64,000 nt of DNA, from positions 2,852,001-2,916,000 of the forward strand of contig JAOCZM010000133.1 in assembly GCA_026122235.1 (NCBI GenBank), written 5' to 3'. Positions within the stretch are counted from its first letter, which is position 1; each line of letters starts with the position of its first letter. The stretch is from Vinca minor. Its lineage: Eukaryota; Streptophyta; Magnoliopsida; Gentianales; Apocynaceae. A program made the position numbers and the translations under genes. The notes beneath the pieces are model-generated. The model searched no databases and was not told the DNA's origin. It saw only the letters and a program-made list of their open reading frames with translations. This document shows, piece by piece, positions 12,123-23,749 of this stretch.

Positions 12123-12326
12123 CTCTTTTTGGTGAAATAAAAGTTTGGGTGGGTTCGGCTTCAATCACCATCACGGGTCAGAGCTGGCTCTAGGGTCATA
12201 AGTCGTTTACAAAGTTAATTACAGATCAACCACCAACACAGCGCTCACGTTGACAGTGAGAATTGAACACTTGACCTTTGTAAGAACGTGTCAAATTTTT
12301 ACCAACTGAGCCAACTTGTGTTTGGT
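12123..12326 (-). mobile_element. tRNA-derived SINE upstream of the NLR
   Basis: On the minus strand, agttggctcagttggtaaaa is a polymerase III A box and gtgttcaattctc a B box about 40 bp further on, as in a tRNA-derived SINE. The direct repeat gatttctagc flanks it (12113-12122 and 12327-12336). Family is unknown and the 3' tail is poorly defined. It abuts the leader block of the NLR. Confidence 0.55.
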
Positions 12327-12337
12327 GATTTCTAGCT

Positions 12338-12466
12338 TTTTGTAAGTGGACGACCAAGTCCAGAAGCTCCATTATTGCAAAAGAAGAAATTCCAACTTCA
12401 TTATCAAACATTTTCTCAATTTCTGTTTCAAAACTATTTTCCATTATTTGTCCAGGAGAAAACTCT
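12338..12466 (+). promoter_or_regulatory. NLR leader (probable 5' UTR)
   Basis: The block runs from just after the SINE to the start codon at 12467. Positions 12338-12396 are conserved in the two decayed copies at 7108-7166 and 10146-10178, which suggests that it belonged to an ancestral NLR transcript or promoter. No clear TATA box could be assigned. Confidence 0.5.
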
Positions 12467-15400
12467 ATGGAGAATATGGGCGTAATCATTGCGGGAGTCA
12501 TAGGAGCAGTTGCCAAGAAACTGGTAGAGTACCCGGTTGATCTGCTCAAGAAACCAGTCACTTACCTCTGTTGCTATTCTTCCAATGTCAATCAACTCCG
12601 GAAAGACGTTTCAAAGCTCGAGATTGAAATTAATACTGTTAATGAAATGATTGAGAATGCTAAAGTTGAATCAGGAGACATCCGAATCCCAGCTGATGTC
12701 CAAGATTGGCGAGATAAAGTGGAAAGGATAAAGAACGATAGCGATCAGATCTTCAATGAAGTAGAACAAATTAAGAAAACCCGTCTCTCCAAATGGATTC
12801 CGTTTCTGCATTGGTCTTTGAGCAGAAAAGCCCAAAAGACAACTGAATCTGCTGTCCAGAGAGAAAATCCAAAGGAGTTCAAACAAGTAGCCTTCCCTCT
12901 AATTACTGCTGATCTTCCACCACCACCAGCCAACTCTGAAATTTCGCTCAAATCTCGGCTATCCCTTGAGGAGGAGATCATTGATGCTTTGAAGAAAAAG
13001 GATGCGCATTTGATCGGCATACATGGGATGGGCGGAGCTGGTAATATATACATATATATTCTCTTGTTCGTTTCTTTGATTTTCATTAATAAATATTGAG
13101 AAGAAAATTATAGAAACTAATTATTATACTCCACGTATATGTAACAGGTAAAACAACAATGGTGGAGAACATCGAGAGAAAGCTAGCAGAAAAGACTCAG
13201 GATTCAAGCAAAATGTTTGAGCGCATTGTTAAGGCAGTCGTCTCTCAAGAACCAGATCTCTTAAAAATTCAAAAGCAGGTTGCAGAAGGATTAGGCCTCA
13301 AATTAGAAGACGAGAATTTGAGCAATCGGGCAAAAAGACTTCATACCAGCCTTGTGAATACACAAAGCATCCTTATCATTTTCGATGACGTTTGGGATAA
13401 GATGGATTTGGAGCACATAGGAATCCCTTCCCAAAGAACTCATGTCGGTTGCAAGCTCCTCTTGACATCTCGTGATCTCAAGGCTATAACCTTAACGGCG
13501 GATAATGCAATGATTTTCCATTTGGATAACTTAGGGGATGACGAAGCTTGGGTTCTTTTTAGAAAGATTGCTGGCAACTCAATTGATTCTCCGGAACTGC
13601 ATCACATAGCAAAACAAGTATGCCGAGAATGCAAAGGGTTGCCCCTTGCACTTAAAGCTGTGGGTAGTGCACTAAACGGAGAAAGTGAAGCATGTTGGCA
13701 GGATGCACTTGTAGGATTGCAAAAAGCCATGCCACAAAATATCCCCAATGTTCTGGAACATGTCTACAAACCACTTTTATGGAGCTTCGATAAATTGGAA
13801 AGAGAATACATGGATCTCTTGCTACTTTGTTGCTTGTTCGAAGAAGATTCCAACATTTCCCTTGAAAATTTGGTTAGATATGGATGCGGACTAGGTATGT
13901 TTGAGGGTATGGAGTGTTTGAGTGAAGTTAGAAACAGAGTAGAAAGTATAGTTGGGCACCTTATCTCTCGTTCTTTGCTTTTAGATGGTATTGACTATTT
14001 GGGGAATCTGTGCGTTAAGATGCATGATGTTGTTCGTGATGTAGGCATACATATGAAAAAACATGAATTCTTGATAAGTCACGGAAGGAAAGAGTGGCCA
14101 AAGATAATTAAAGAGGGTTCTTATGGCAATTACACTTGTATTTCATTAACATCCTCCGGAAAATATGCTAGTTTTCCAGAGTGTAAGGAGTACCCGAGGC
14201 TTCAACTTCTACGTGTGGCTTACAATGGATTATTTAGAACTCTCAAACTTCCAAATAATCTATTTACTAGTACCAGTAAGAGTGAAAGCCTCAAAGTTCT
14301 GGAGATTCGGAGATTTGACTCACTGCCTTCCTCAATAAATATGTTAGAGAATCTCCGGACCTTATATTTGTTTGGATCTACATTGGAGTGTGTATCTGTA
14401 ATTGGAGAGCTAAGGAATTTAGAAATCCTTCGTTTGAGGCAGTGTGAATTTGAGATGTTGCCAAAAAATATTGGAGAATTGAAAAGCCTAAAGAAGTTGG
14501 ATGTTATTGATTGTGACCGCTTAGTAAGGATCGAGTATGGTGTAGTATCTGGACTTGAGCGACTGGAAGAACTTGTCATTGTAGGGAACATCTCACTGGA
14601 ATGGGGGGTTGAAGAAGATGGTCAAGGAATAAATGATAAATCATGCCTTGCTGAATTAAATTCCTTGAATCATTTAACCACCTTATGTATAGAAATCTCG
14701 AATTCGAATGCTATTCCTAAAGAGATGCCTCTTTGGGTGCACAATGTGAATAAATATTCTATAAGCTCACTGGATGATGCTTTTGAATTGATGAGATTTC
14801 AAAGAGCCATACATTTGGGAGATGATACAGCCCTTCTAGGGGATTGGTTTTATGATCACATGGCAAGAAATGCTGAATATATTGAATTTTGTGGGATTTC
14901 TTGCTCAAATGTTATCAACAAATTAATTTCTTCAGGATATCAAAGCACAATAGTGTTGAAGTTAAAGTTGTGCAACAATGTCAAGTATCTGAGTCGTGTA
15001 CCTTTTGAGAGACGACAAAACGCTCCGATCTTCCCAGTGTTGAAGATATTAGATATTGAGGACTCTGATAGTTTGAAAGTGATTTGTGATGGTGCACCTC
15101 CAGCTGGATCTTTTAAAGAACTTGAAGAGATATACTTTACAAATTTGACAAAGCTCACATATATATTTCCAGTAGCGGTATGTTTGCCACAACTTCAGGT
15201 ACTTGAAGTATCAAGTTGTCCAGCTATCCAAGAGGTTTTTAAAAGAGAAGAAGGCAGCGTGGAGATTACAAATAATAAAATAAATCTCCCTAAATTATGT
15301 GTTCTAACGCTCAATAATTTGCCTAGTCTTCATGATTTTTCCAAAGGGATCGACGAAGTTGAATTCCCCGAGTTAAACAAGTTGACCTTGGATTTTCCAA

Positions 15401-18400
15401 ACAGTATGAGAAATGACAACAAGGATGCTCAACACCTATATCTCTTTGACCAAAAGGTATGTTTCTTTATTCATGTATGTTGAATTACTCCAACAGTTAG
15501 TTCATTTTTTCACTTATTCATGTGTATAAAATTGTTAAAATTATATATCATTTGAATGATCTAACTTAAGGATGGTTTTCAGGTCGAAAGCAACAGCATA
15601 CAACCCTGGTTCTCGCTCGCTACAATAAAAAACATCAACTGCTTCAGCGGGATTGAAACATTGAGAATTGGATTCTTAAATAATGTCAAAAACATATTTT
15701 GTCCTTCCGTTCTCAGTGGTTTTGCAAAGCTCCGAGAGTTAGATGTAGAAAGTTGCTTGAAATTGGAAAATGTGGCGAGAGAAACAAAAACTAACACAAA
15801 TTTGTTCCCTCAATTGAAGAGATTGAAACTCACAAGCCTACCCGTGCTTCTTGCCGTTTGCCACAACATGGGCATCTTTGAATTGCCTTCGTTGGAACGG
15901 CTTCACATAACTAATTGTCCCATGATGGAAACATTTTGCAAACCATTTTCGGATGTATCAAAATCAGAACAAGTCACCCAATTTTTCTTCACTGAAGAGG
16001 TATATATTTAATTTTACTTTTGATATGCCATTTTATAGCATTTCATAGTGCCAATCATTCATACATCTGATAAATGTGTTTCTATATTACTCCTTACGTC
16101 CCAAATGCACAGGTATTAAGATTTTCATGGTAAAATAAGTAAAAGTTTAAGATATCCCTCATTAATTTTATCAATCGCAAATTGCAGTAGATAAATTTGT
16201 AAAGATAAAATTATCGAGTTTAAAATTGGCGGAGTAGTTTAACTAAAAGTGAAGGACTACGATATCTTCATTAATTAATTGATACTAGTTGTAGACTTCA
16301 TAGGTTAGCGAAGCTTATTAGTTATTACATCCCTTAAATATAAGACGTTAGTTATGAGAGTTTAGAAAGAAAGTTTGATCATGAAGAAAGTGGATATTGA
16401 TGTTGGAACAAATTAAAATAGAGAAATAAGATATTCAAGTTGGACCGATTTATTTGAAGGAGAAAGCTATTATGGAGGGCATATGATTCACTTATTTTGT
16501 TTTTGTTTTTTTTTATTGCAGGTTTCTTTTCCCAACTTATGGGACTTATGTCTCATTAATATCAAAGCAACAAGGATATTTAGTGAAAACATTCCAATAG
16601 ACAGCTTCTGTAGGCTTAAAGATTTGACGGTGAAAAACTGTGAGAGAATGACAAATGTATTTTCTGATCCTAATATCTTTAGACGTCTTACAAATGTGGT
16701 TTTGGAAAGTTGTGAAGAATTAGAAGAAGTGATTGCCGAGAAAGATAAAAATATCAAAATTACCCTTTTTCCTCAGTTACGGCACTTAGAGCTATGGAAC
16801 TTACCAAATATTCATAAGTTTTGTCACCACATGGACAAATTAGAATTTTCTTCCTTGGAAAGGCTAAAAATCTGGGATTGTCCCATGATGGTGACATTTT
16901 GCACACCATTCTCAGTCTCAAGTTTATCAAAACTGGAACAAGTCACCCCATCTTTCTTCAATAATGAGGTATATATCTAATTTTACTTGTAATATATCAT
17001 TTTTTTTTGCATCTCCATGTACCAAGTATTCATATTTCTGGTAAATGTGTTTCTATATTGTTTCTTTTTCGTTTTTTGGTTTTTTTCCAAAAAGAATAGA
17101 ATTTATAAGAAAATATAAATTTCTAAGGAAGAAAAAAAAGTGAAAAAACATAACAAATATTGAGTGATTAGAATATAATATTGACATATATCCAAAATCT
17201 ACAACAGCAAGACGCAGACTTTTGCTTATCTTTATAAAACTCTTTATTATGAAGTGTTGGATTAGATAAACAAATCTTATTTAAGGCCTTTTTTGATTTT
17301 TTTTTTTTTTGTTTTAAGAATTTTTATTTCGAGATTTTGAAAAACATAATTATTTGCAAGATATATTAAACCACACTGAAAATTTTGAATGGAAGAATGT
17401 GAAAAAGTGGTACCTAAATACACATCTCTCTTTTATAGATCTTATTTATAAAAACTTTCTTTCTTAGTTCTTTTATTTGATACTTTCATAATCCCCATTC
17501 ATCATAGTATCCCAAGAAGGTTTTACTATTCACTACAAGAAAAATATGTAACAGGGACGGACATTTGCGTCGCTAAACTCAGTTTAGCGACCGATGAACT
17601 ACCGAATGACGTGGTCGTGTATTTTTCGTCGCTAAGCAAATTACCGACCGAATACCGACGGAAAAGTTAGTGACTGAATATTCGGTCGCTATTTACCGAC
17701 CGAATGGTCAACATGGTTGACTTTTGACTTTGACTAGGTAACGACCGAATACCGAAGGAAATTCTAGCGACCGAATATTTGGTCGCTATTTACCGACCGA
17801 ATAGTCAACATTGTTGACTTTTGACTTTGACTGATTCAGTCGTTATTCCGTCGCTAAATTGTTTTTAATTTTTAAAAAATAAATATGAAATATAATTAAA
17901 TCCATATTATAAAAAACAGCAATACGCACAGAAATATTAATAAGATCACAAATACAAAAAATAATCAATAAACCCAAAAATAACATTACATAACCCATTA
18001 TCTTACTAAAAAACACAAGTTTACACTTCTCATTTACATTACAACACTCACAATCAAAGTGTGCACTTCTCATTACATTACAACACTCACAATCAAGTCC
18101 ACACTTTGAATTACAACAATCACAATCAAAGTGTGCACTTCTCATTTACATTACAACACTCACACACTTTGAATTTTCAAAACTCACAATCAAAGTGTGC
18201 ACTTCTTATTTACATTACAACACTCACAATAAAAGTTTACACTTCTCATTATTTAGCAAAAAAAAAAAGTTTACACTTCTCGTAAACTCCTTGATGTCAT
18301 TTATATGTATACCTTGGAAATGCATGAGTTGCAATCTGAAAATTGAAGAATCAAATTATTTTATGGCAATGAAATTACCACTTTGAATTATGTTAAAAAT

Positions 18401-21400
18401 TTATACAATACGACAATTAACTTATGGTAATAAAGTACTAAAAATTAAACCAACAAATATTACTCACCTTCAATATGTGGTATTCCAAGAAGCGAGAAAC
18501 AAATATTGTCGAATCCATATACATCCAGCTACGGTCCTCCATTATAAACACAATATCTGCATATATCAAGTCTTAATAATTAAATGCATATTAACTTTGA
18601 ATCTTATGTTTGATGATTTTCAACCTTATTTTTCAAGTAATTATTAACGTGTGATAATGGCATCTTGTCTACTATGTTATTAATGGCATCTTGTCTATAT
18701 ATATTGTTTGTTGCGAATTTTATTGTGCAATAGAACTAATATGAATATCGTTGTTATGTTCGATTATCAATTATTTACTTATTGGACCTAAAATGATATA
18801 ATTAGCATACATTTCAATAATACACCAAGAAAACCAATAATACACCAAGAAAACTACATTGGATGTTAAAAAACTCCAATAATTTTAAAAAACCATGTAC
18901 ATTATCATCCCAAAAAAAAACACTATAGAAACAGTAGAATTACATACCTTTTGAGAAAAAAAAAACCACCAAATCTCTTGAAAAAGTTGAGATTTTTTTT
19001 TTAATTTGCTACTAATTATCACTCAAGCTTATCCTCTTCTTTCACTGAAAAACAAAGAAACATGCCCCCCAAAAAACAATTGCAAGAAATTATGAGAATT
19101 GGCAAAAAAATTGCAAGAACTTATAGAAAACCCATATATTAAAATCCAAGCAGAAATCAGTACTACCTCCCCTCTATTTTTGTTTTAATCTTCTCAAAAT
19201 AGATGTACTTATTCCAATTGTTAAGAAAAAAAGCTAGAAAATGCAAGATTCTCACCTAAACCCTAAAAAACCCAACTGAAATCGGAGGTGGTGGCGACGC
19301 CTTGGAGGTGCCGGAGGTAATGACGACATCTTGGAGGTCCTAGAAGTGGCGGCAATGGAAGGAGGGAGGGGATTTGGAGGGAAATCGCCGGAAGAGGTGG
19401 TGGTGAAGGTGGAGGTCGCGGCTAGGCAGAATGAAGAAAGAAGGATAGGCTTCTTGCCTTATATATTTTTAGAGAAATCAAACGCACAAAACGATGTCGT
19501 TTAGGCATTTAATAATAGCGACGGAATTCACAATTTCGGTCGCCAAATAGAATGCTTAACACTTGTCCAATTTTCAAATAAATGAGCCCGCGAAATGGCA
19601 AAACGGCGTCGTTTAGGCATTTAATAATAGCGACCGAATTGGAAAATTCGGTCGCCACTTAGAATGCTTAACACTTGTCCAATTTTCAAAAAAATGAGCC
19701 CGCGAAATTTCAAAACGCCGTCGTTTAGTCATTTAATAATAGCAACTGAATAGCGACGGAATTAGGGTTAGGGTAGGGCGACCGAATAGCGACCGGCTTG
19801 GAAAATTCCGTCTCTATTCGGTAACTATTATTTCCCCGGAATCCATTTTTTTTTAAAATAGCGGGTTTAAGGATATATAGAAACATTTTACCTAATAGTA
19901 ACTAAAATAGGAAAAATGTTTCTATATATCCTTAAAAACCCCGCTATTTTATAAAAAAACGGAATCCGGGAAAATAATAGCGACTGAATAGCGACGGTCT
20001 TGGCAAATTCGGTCGCTATTCGGTCGCCCCTTAGATTAATAGCGACGGATTTTAGTAAAAACTTATAAATCCGAAAACCGACATCGTTCAGAATGCGAGT
20101 ACGAACTAATATGAATATTTTAGTAATTATTTGTTTATTAATAATCAATTAATAAAATTTTAACTTTATCACTTAATGATTAACGTAAATGCACACACAA
20201 ATGTATTACTTGAATTGTTCTGCTTCGAGTATATATTGGTATTTTGTAAATAAGTATAAGTTTTAATTGTTTGAATATTCAAGTTAATGTGTGTGTATAT
20301 ATATATATATATATGTAGTAACTAAAATAGGCAAAAAAAAATTATATATCCTTAAAAACACCGCTATTTTAAAAAAAGTGGAATTCGGGAAAATAATAGC
20401 GACGGAATTTGCCAAGTCGGTCGCTATTCAGTCGCTATTATTTTCCCGGATTCCGTTTTTTTATAAAATAGCGGGTTTTTTAAAGATATATAGAAACATT
20501 TTGCCTATTTTAGTTGCTATTACTAATATATATACACACACACACACATTAACTTGAATATTCAAACAATTAAAACTTATACTTATTCACAAAATACCTA
20601 TATATACTCGAAGCAGAACAATTCAAGTAATATATTTGTTTGTGCATTTACGTGAATCATTAAGTGATGGAGTTAAAATTTTAATAATTGATTATTAATA
20701 AACAAATAATTACTACAATATTCATATTAGTTCGTACTCGCATTCTGAACAATGTCGGTTTTCGGATTTATAATTTTTTAACGAAAATCCATCGCTATTC
20801 GGTCGCTATTAAGCTAAGAGGCGACCGAATTTGCCAAGGCCGTCGCTATTATTTTCCCGGATTCTGTTTTTTATAAAATAGCGGGTTTTTAAGGATATAT
20901 AGAAACATTTTTCCTATTTTAGTTACTATTAGGTAAAATGTTTCTATATATCCTTAAAACCGCTATTTAAAAAAACGGATTCCGGGGAAATAATAGCGAC
21001 CGAATAGCGACGGAATTTGCCAAGTCGGTCGCTATTCGGTCGCCCTACCCTAACCCTAATTCCGTCGCTATTATCGGTCGTTATTCCGTCGGTAGTCAAT
21101 CGTTAACGAAAATAAAATGACGTCGTTTTGTGTCCTTCATTTATTACTATACAAATAAACAACGTTATGTATTCCGTCGGTATTCGGTCGTTCTATTCCG
21201 TCGGTATTCGGTCGTAATATATTCCGTCGGTAAACGGTCGTTAATATCCGTCGGTATTCGGTCGTTAAGGGTGAACAAAATGACGGCGTTTCAATTTGGT
21301 CAACGGGACCGAAGTGGCCGGCGGAATAACGAACGATTTGTTTTCGGTTTCTATTCGGTCTGTATTTCGTCGTTAAATTTGTGACCGAAAAATTCGGTCG

Positions 21401-22455
21401 CTAAATTCGGTCGCTATTTAACTGTTTCCTTGTAGTGATTGCTCATCAATTTATTTTTCTCAAGTAAACTTTCTTTATGCTTTTAAAGAAACAGAATAAA
21501 TATTCTAGTAAGGAAAACAAATTTGATGAAAAGAAATTGACCAAACTTGTGTTCCACACATTTTTTTTTTAAAAATGGATTCATCACCTCTGTTAAATAT
21601 GTTTGAGGTTGTATGAACGTCTGTCTCCCATGATACAACGTATTCGACAAAGTAGTTTAACACTAAAAACTCTTCGCCAAGCGAACTTTGAACAAACTAA
21701 CAAGAACATTATAAACTCAAAAAAACCCTAGTTGGATCGTCGAGAACATGGGTCGTTTGCTCAGTACCTTAGGCTACATAACCTAACAATATCCCACACG
21801 GAGACTGACTCTAATGTAATCATCTCCTCTTCAGTAATCCATAGGTTAGCGAAGCTTATTACACCCCTTAAATATAACACGTTAGTTATGAGAGTTTAGA
21901 AAGAAAGTTTAATCATTTTAAGAAAGTGAATATTGATGTTGGGACAAATTAAAATATAGAAATAAGATATTCAAGTTGGACCGATTTATTTGAAGGAAAA
22001 AGCTATTATGGAGGGTATATGATTCACTTATTTTGTTTTTGTTTTTTTTATTGCAGGTTTCTTTTCCCAACTTACGGTCCTTACATCTCATTAATATCCA
22101 AGCAACAAGGATATTTAGTGAAAACATTCCTAATATCTTCACACGTCTTACAAACCTGAATTTGGAAAGTTGTAGGGAATTACAAGAAGTGATTACCGAG
22201 AAACATAAAAATATCAAAATTACTCTTTTTCCTCAGTTACGGTACTTAGGACTAAGGAGACTACCAAAGATGCATAAATTTTGCCATAATAAGGACGATC
22301 TCGAACTGACATCACTTAAAGTCGTGGACATTGACGATTGTCCCATGTTGGAGACATTCTCTTTGGGAAGCCTCCATTTGCCAGTCTTCAAAGAATTGAA
22401 GGGATTATCAGATCCTAACTTTGCTACCAAAATTTTCTTCCATAAAGAGGTATGA
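12467..22455 (+). CDS. CC-NB-ARC-LRR disease-resistance (NLR) protein, five exons
   Basis: Proposed exons: 12467-13040, 13148-15456, 15583-15999, 16522-16968, 22057-22449; all introns are GT-AG. The first is phase 1 and the others phase 0. Residues 1-165 form an RPS2/At4g27190-type coiled-coil region. NB-ARC motifs: P-loop GMGGAGKTT (split by intron 1), kinase-2 LIIFDDVW, RNBS-B GCKLLLTSRD, GLPL CKGLPLALKAVG, and MHD VKMHDVVRD. LRRs follow from about 14200. Exons 3-5 are related repeats with FPQL...L..LP ... FC ... CPMM/CPML...TF. The P-loop, kinase-2, GLPL and MHD motifs look intact, so a working ADP/ATP switch is plausible. Intron 4 is 5.1 kb because of a CACTA insertion. If exon 5 is read through, translation stops at once (HKEV-stop, 22455), giving about 1,381 residues; if spliced onward it can join PP2 exons at 28340. 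NLRs detect pathogen effectors in the cell and trigger immune signalling; this gene's specificity is unknown. Confidence 0.88.
13041..13147 (+). other. Intron 1, splitting the P-loop codon run
   Basis: The donor is gctg|gtaata and the acceptor gtaacag|gtaaaac. Splicing rebuilds G-A-G-K-T-T; without it the frame reads into a stop at 13097. Length is 107 bp. The joined sequence restores the canonical nucleotide-binding motif exactly, which strongly supports the intron. Confidence 0.92.
16088..16236. repeat. Possible Stowaway remnant in NLR intron 3
   Basis: The sequence tactccttacgtcccaaatg resembles a Stowaway end (tactccctccgtccc), and ggcggagtag at about 16228 could be the opposite end. It is strongly decayed and the call is tentative. 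Confidence 0.35.
16301..16755 (+). repeat. Source unit of an intron-plus-exon duplication (LRR)
   Basis: The end of intron 3 (from aggttagcgaagcttatta) and the first half of exon 4 are repeated at 21841-22215 as the end of intron 4 plus exon 5. Identity is high in the intron part as well, so the unit was duplicated as genomic DNA. A ~78-bp piece inside exon 4 (from about 16594 to 16672) is absent from exon 5. Confidence 0.8.
18017..18270. repeat. Minisatellite inside the CACTA element
   Basis: About four to five imperfect ~60-bp units of the form cacttctcatttacattaca ... acactcacaatcaaagtgtg lie in tandem. Reading frames across it look cysteine- or histidine-rich, but this comes from the repeat. 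Confidence 0.85.
19740..21070. repeat. Large palindrome (~650-bp arms) in the CACTA element
   Basis: The axis is near 20418. Pairs include acatcgttcagaatgcgagt (20079) with its near-complement at about 20740-20757, aatattcaagttaatgtgtg (about 20274) with cacacattaacttgaatatt (about 20543), and gaattagggttagggtaggg (19758) with ccctaccctaaccctaattc (about 21043). Each arm also has smaller hairpins around ggatatatagaaacatttt. A transcript across it would fold into a long double-stranded RNA. Confidence 0.9.
21765..21843 (-). mobile_element. Copia LTR/internal-junction fragment in NLR intron 4
   Basis: The run cataacctaacaatatccca and the following ggagactgactctaatgtaa and cttcagtaatccatag closely match the LTR end, polypurine tract and first internal bases of the nearby Copia element (23620-23690). 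It ends exactly where the duplicated intron 3 unit (aggttagcg...) begins. Confidence 0.8.
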
Positions 22456-23313
22456 ACGACTCTTAACATTTTCTAGTATACAAATAATTTTTTCGTGGAT
22501 ATCAATATCAATGGATTAATTAAAATTAAAGGACTTGAACCACATGTATATCACTTTATGTACAATAAAATCTAAAGCCTATATATGAACTATTATTATA
22601 GAGATCGAAAATTTTCTATAGTAATACAATAAGATCTGGAGCACATACTCGCCCACAATCGGAAAGTCGTAGAGGGACACCTGCAAAACTAAAAAAATCC
22701 CCTTTCCAAAGTAAAAAAAAAAAAAATATTGGGTTGCCTCGCACTCTTCTTCAGGAAGTTTAGAACAATACTGCATTCATGTACTTCTCCTGAACCAGAA
22801 TTTTTCACTGGTGCTAGAATCCGTTGCCCGTAATTTTTCTATGATTGAAATCCGCTAAAAACAATGTTTATGGCTAAAACCCGAAATATGATAATTGTTT
22901 ATAACTATTTAGTGCATATTACTCATTATTGTTTTTACTGCTAATGATTTTGGTATGTTCGATATAACTGAGGCTGCAATTAAGGTTGCAATTGTTGATT
23001 GTCCTAAATAATTTAAGTCTATTAGGGATCAAATTGTTTAATTACTTTTCTCCTGTAAAGTTACCAAGTGTTTTGGATGTGATAAAGTTGAATTAGCAAT
23101 TTCAAATGATGGTGGGGGTGAGGAAGAACAGAGAAATTTCTACAACTTTACTATTTTTCTGAGTAGCTTTATCTTAGTCACCTCTTAACTTATCTTCCAC
23201 GTGTTATGCACTCATTAGTGAGTGATTAACATGTAGGATGAATCTAAGTAAGATAAAGTACTTATTTTTTCTTCTTCCATAAATGTATAGATCTCCTTCC
23301 CTGGAGAAAAAAA
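22450..23313. other. Gene-free stretch after LRR exon 5
   Basis: No exon is recognised. The sequence is conserved in the duplicate (55884-56742). A short open run around 23050-23140 (KCFGCDKVELAISNDGGGEEE) is present in both copies, but its family is not recognised. Confidence 0.5.
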
Positions 23314-23630
23314 TGTTAGAAAATAAACAATAATATTTGGGAGAGAAAACTATATCGAAAAACAATAAAGCAAGACACAAGAAATTGTTTACCCAATTCG
23401 TCAAAGAATTGACTACGTCTAGGGGCGCTACCAAGCCAGGATATTACTATATGTTGAGATACATTATTATGGTTGTTACATAGATGGCTATTTATAGGAA
23501 AATAAAACCCCGAATCCTAATTGGATTCAATTTCCAAAATCCACTTAGCATTAGGATGAGTCATAAGTGGAAGAGTCCTACTTCTTACTTAATTCCTAAT
23601 CCTTGTAGCATTAGGCTCCATAACCTAACA
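23314..23630 (-). repeat. Copia 3' LTR (copy 1)
   Basis: 317 bp, with a minus-strand TATAAATA (seen as tatttata, about 23490). It is nearly identical to 56743-57056 and about 6% different from its partner LTR at 27611-27921. Confidence 0.93.
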
Positions 23631-23749
23631 ATCTCCCATCTGGAGACTAACTCTAATGTAACCACCTCTTCTTCAGTAATCCATAGCTGTGTAGTAGCGC
23701 CAACCTCCATCTCAAGCTCTAAGCCAGTTGAAGCCATGCATAGCTTCAA

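Larger units (their letters stand above)
17531..21437. mobile_element. Non-autonomous CACTA (En/Spm) transposon in NLR intron 4
   Basis: The element begins CACTACAAGAAAAATATG and ends tttccttgtagtg, giving inverted ends CACTACAAG(A/G)AAA. It is flanked by the 3-bp duplication att (17528-17530 and 21438-21440). Both ends carry arrays of short subterminal repeats of the type gcgaccgaa / ttcggtcgctat. No transposase is present. Length is 3,907 bp. Internal features are a minisatellite at 18017-18270, a G-rich exon-like stretch at 19280-19440 and a large palindrome at 19740-21070. Its insertion lengthens intron 4 but does not alter coding sequence. Confidence 0.92.

Noticed and set aside
17843..18145. 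Minus-strand Cys/His-rich frame resembling a metallothionein-like peptide
   Set aside because: It is the translation of the CACTA minisatellite; the Cys pattern follows the repeat period and there is no start context or homologue.
21040..21065. Interstitial telomere (ccctaaccctaa)
   Set aside because: Only about two units are present, they pair with the other palindrome arm, and they lie inside the CACTA element.
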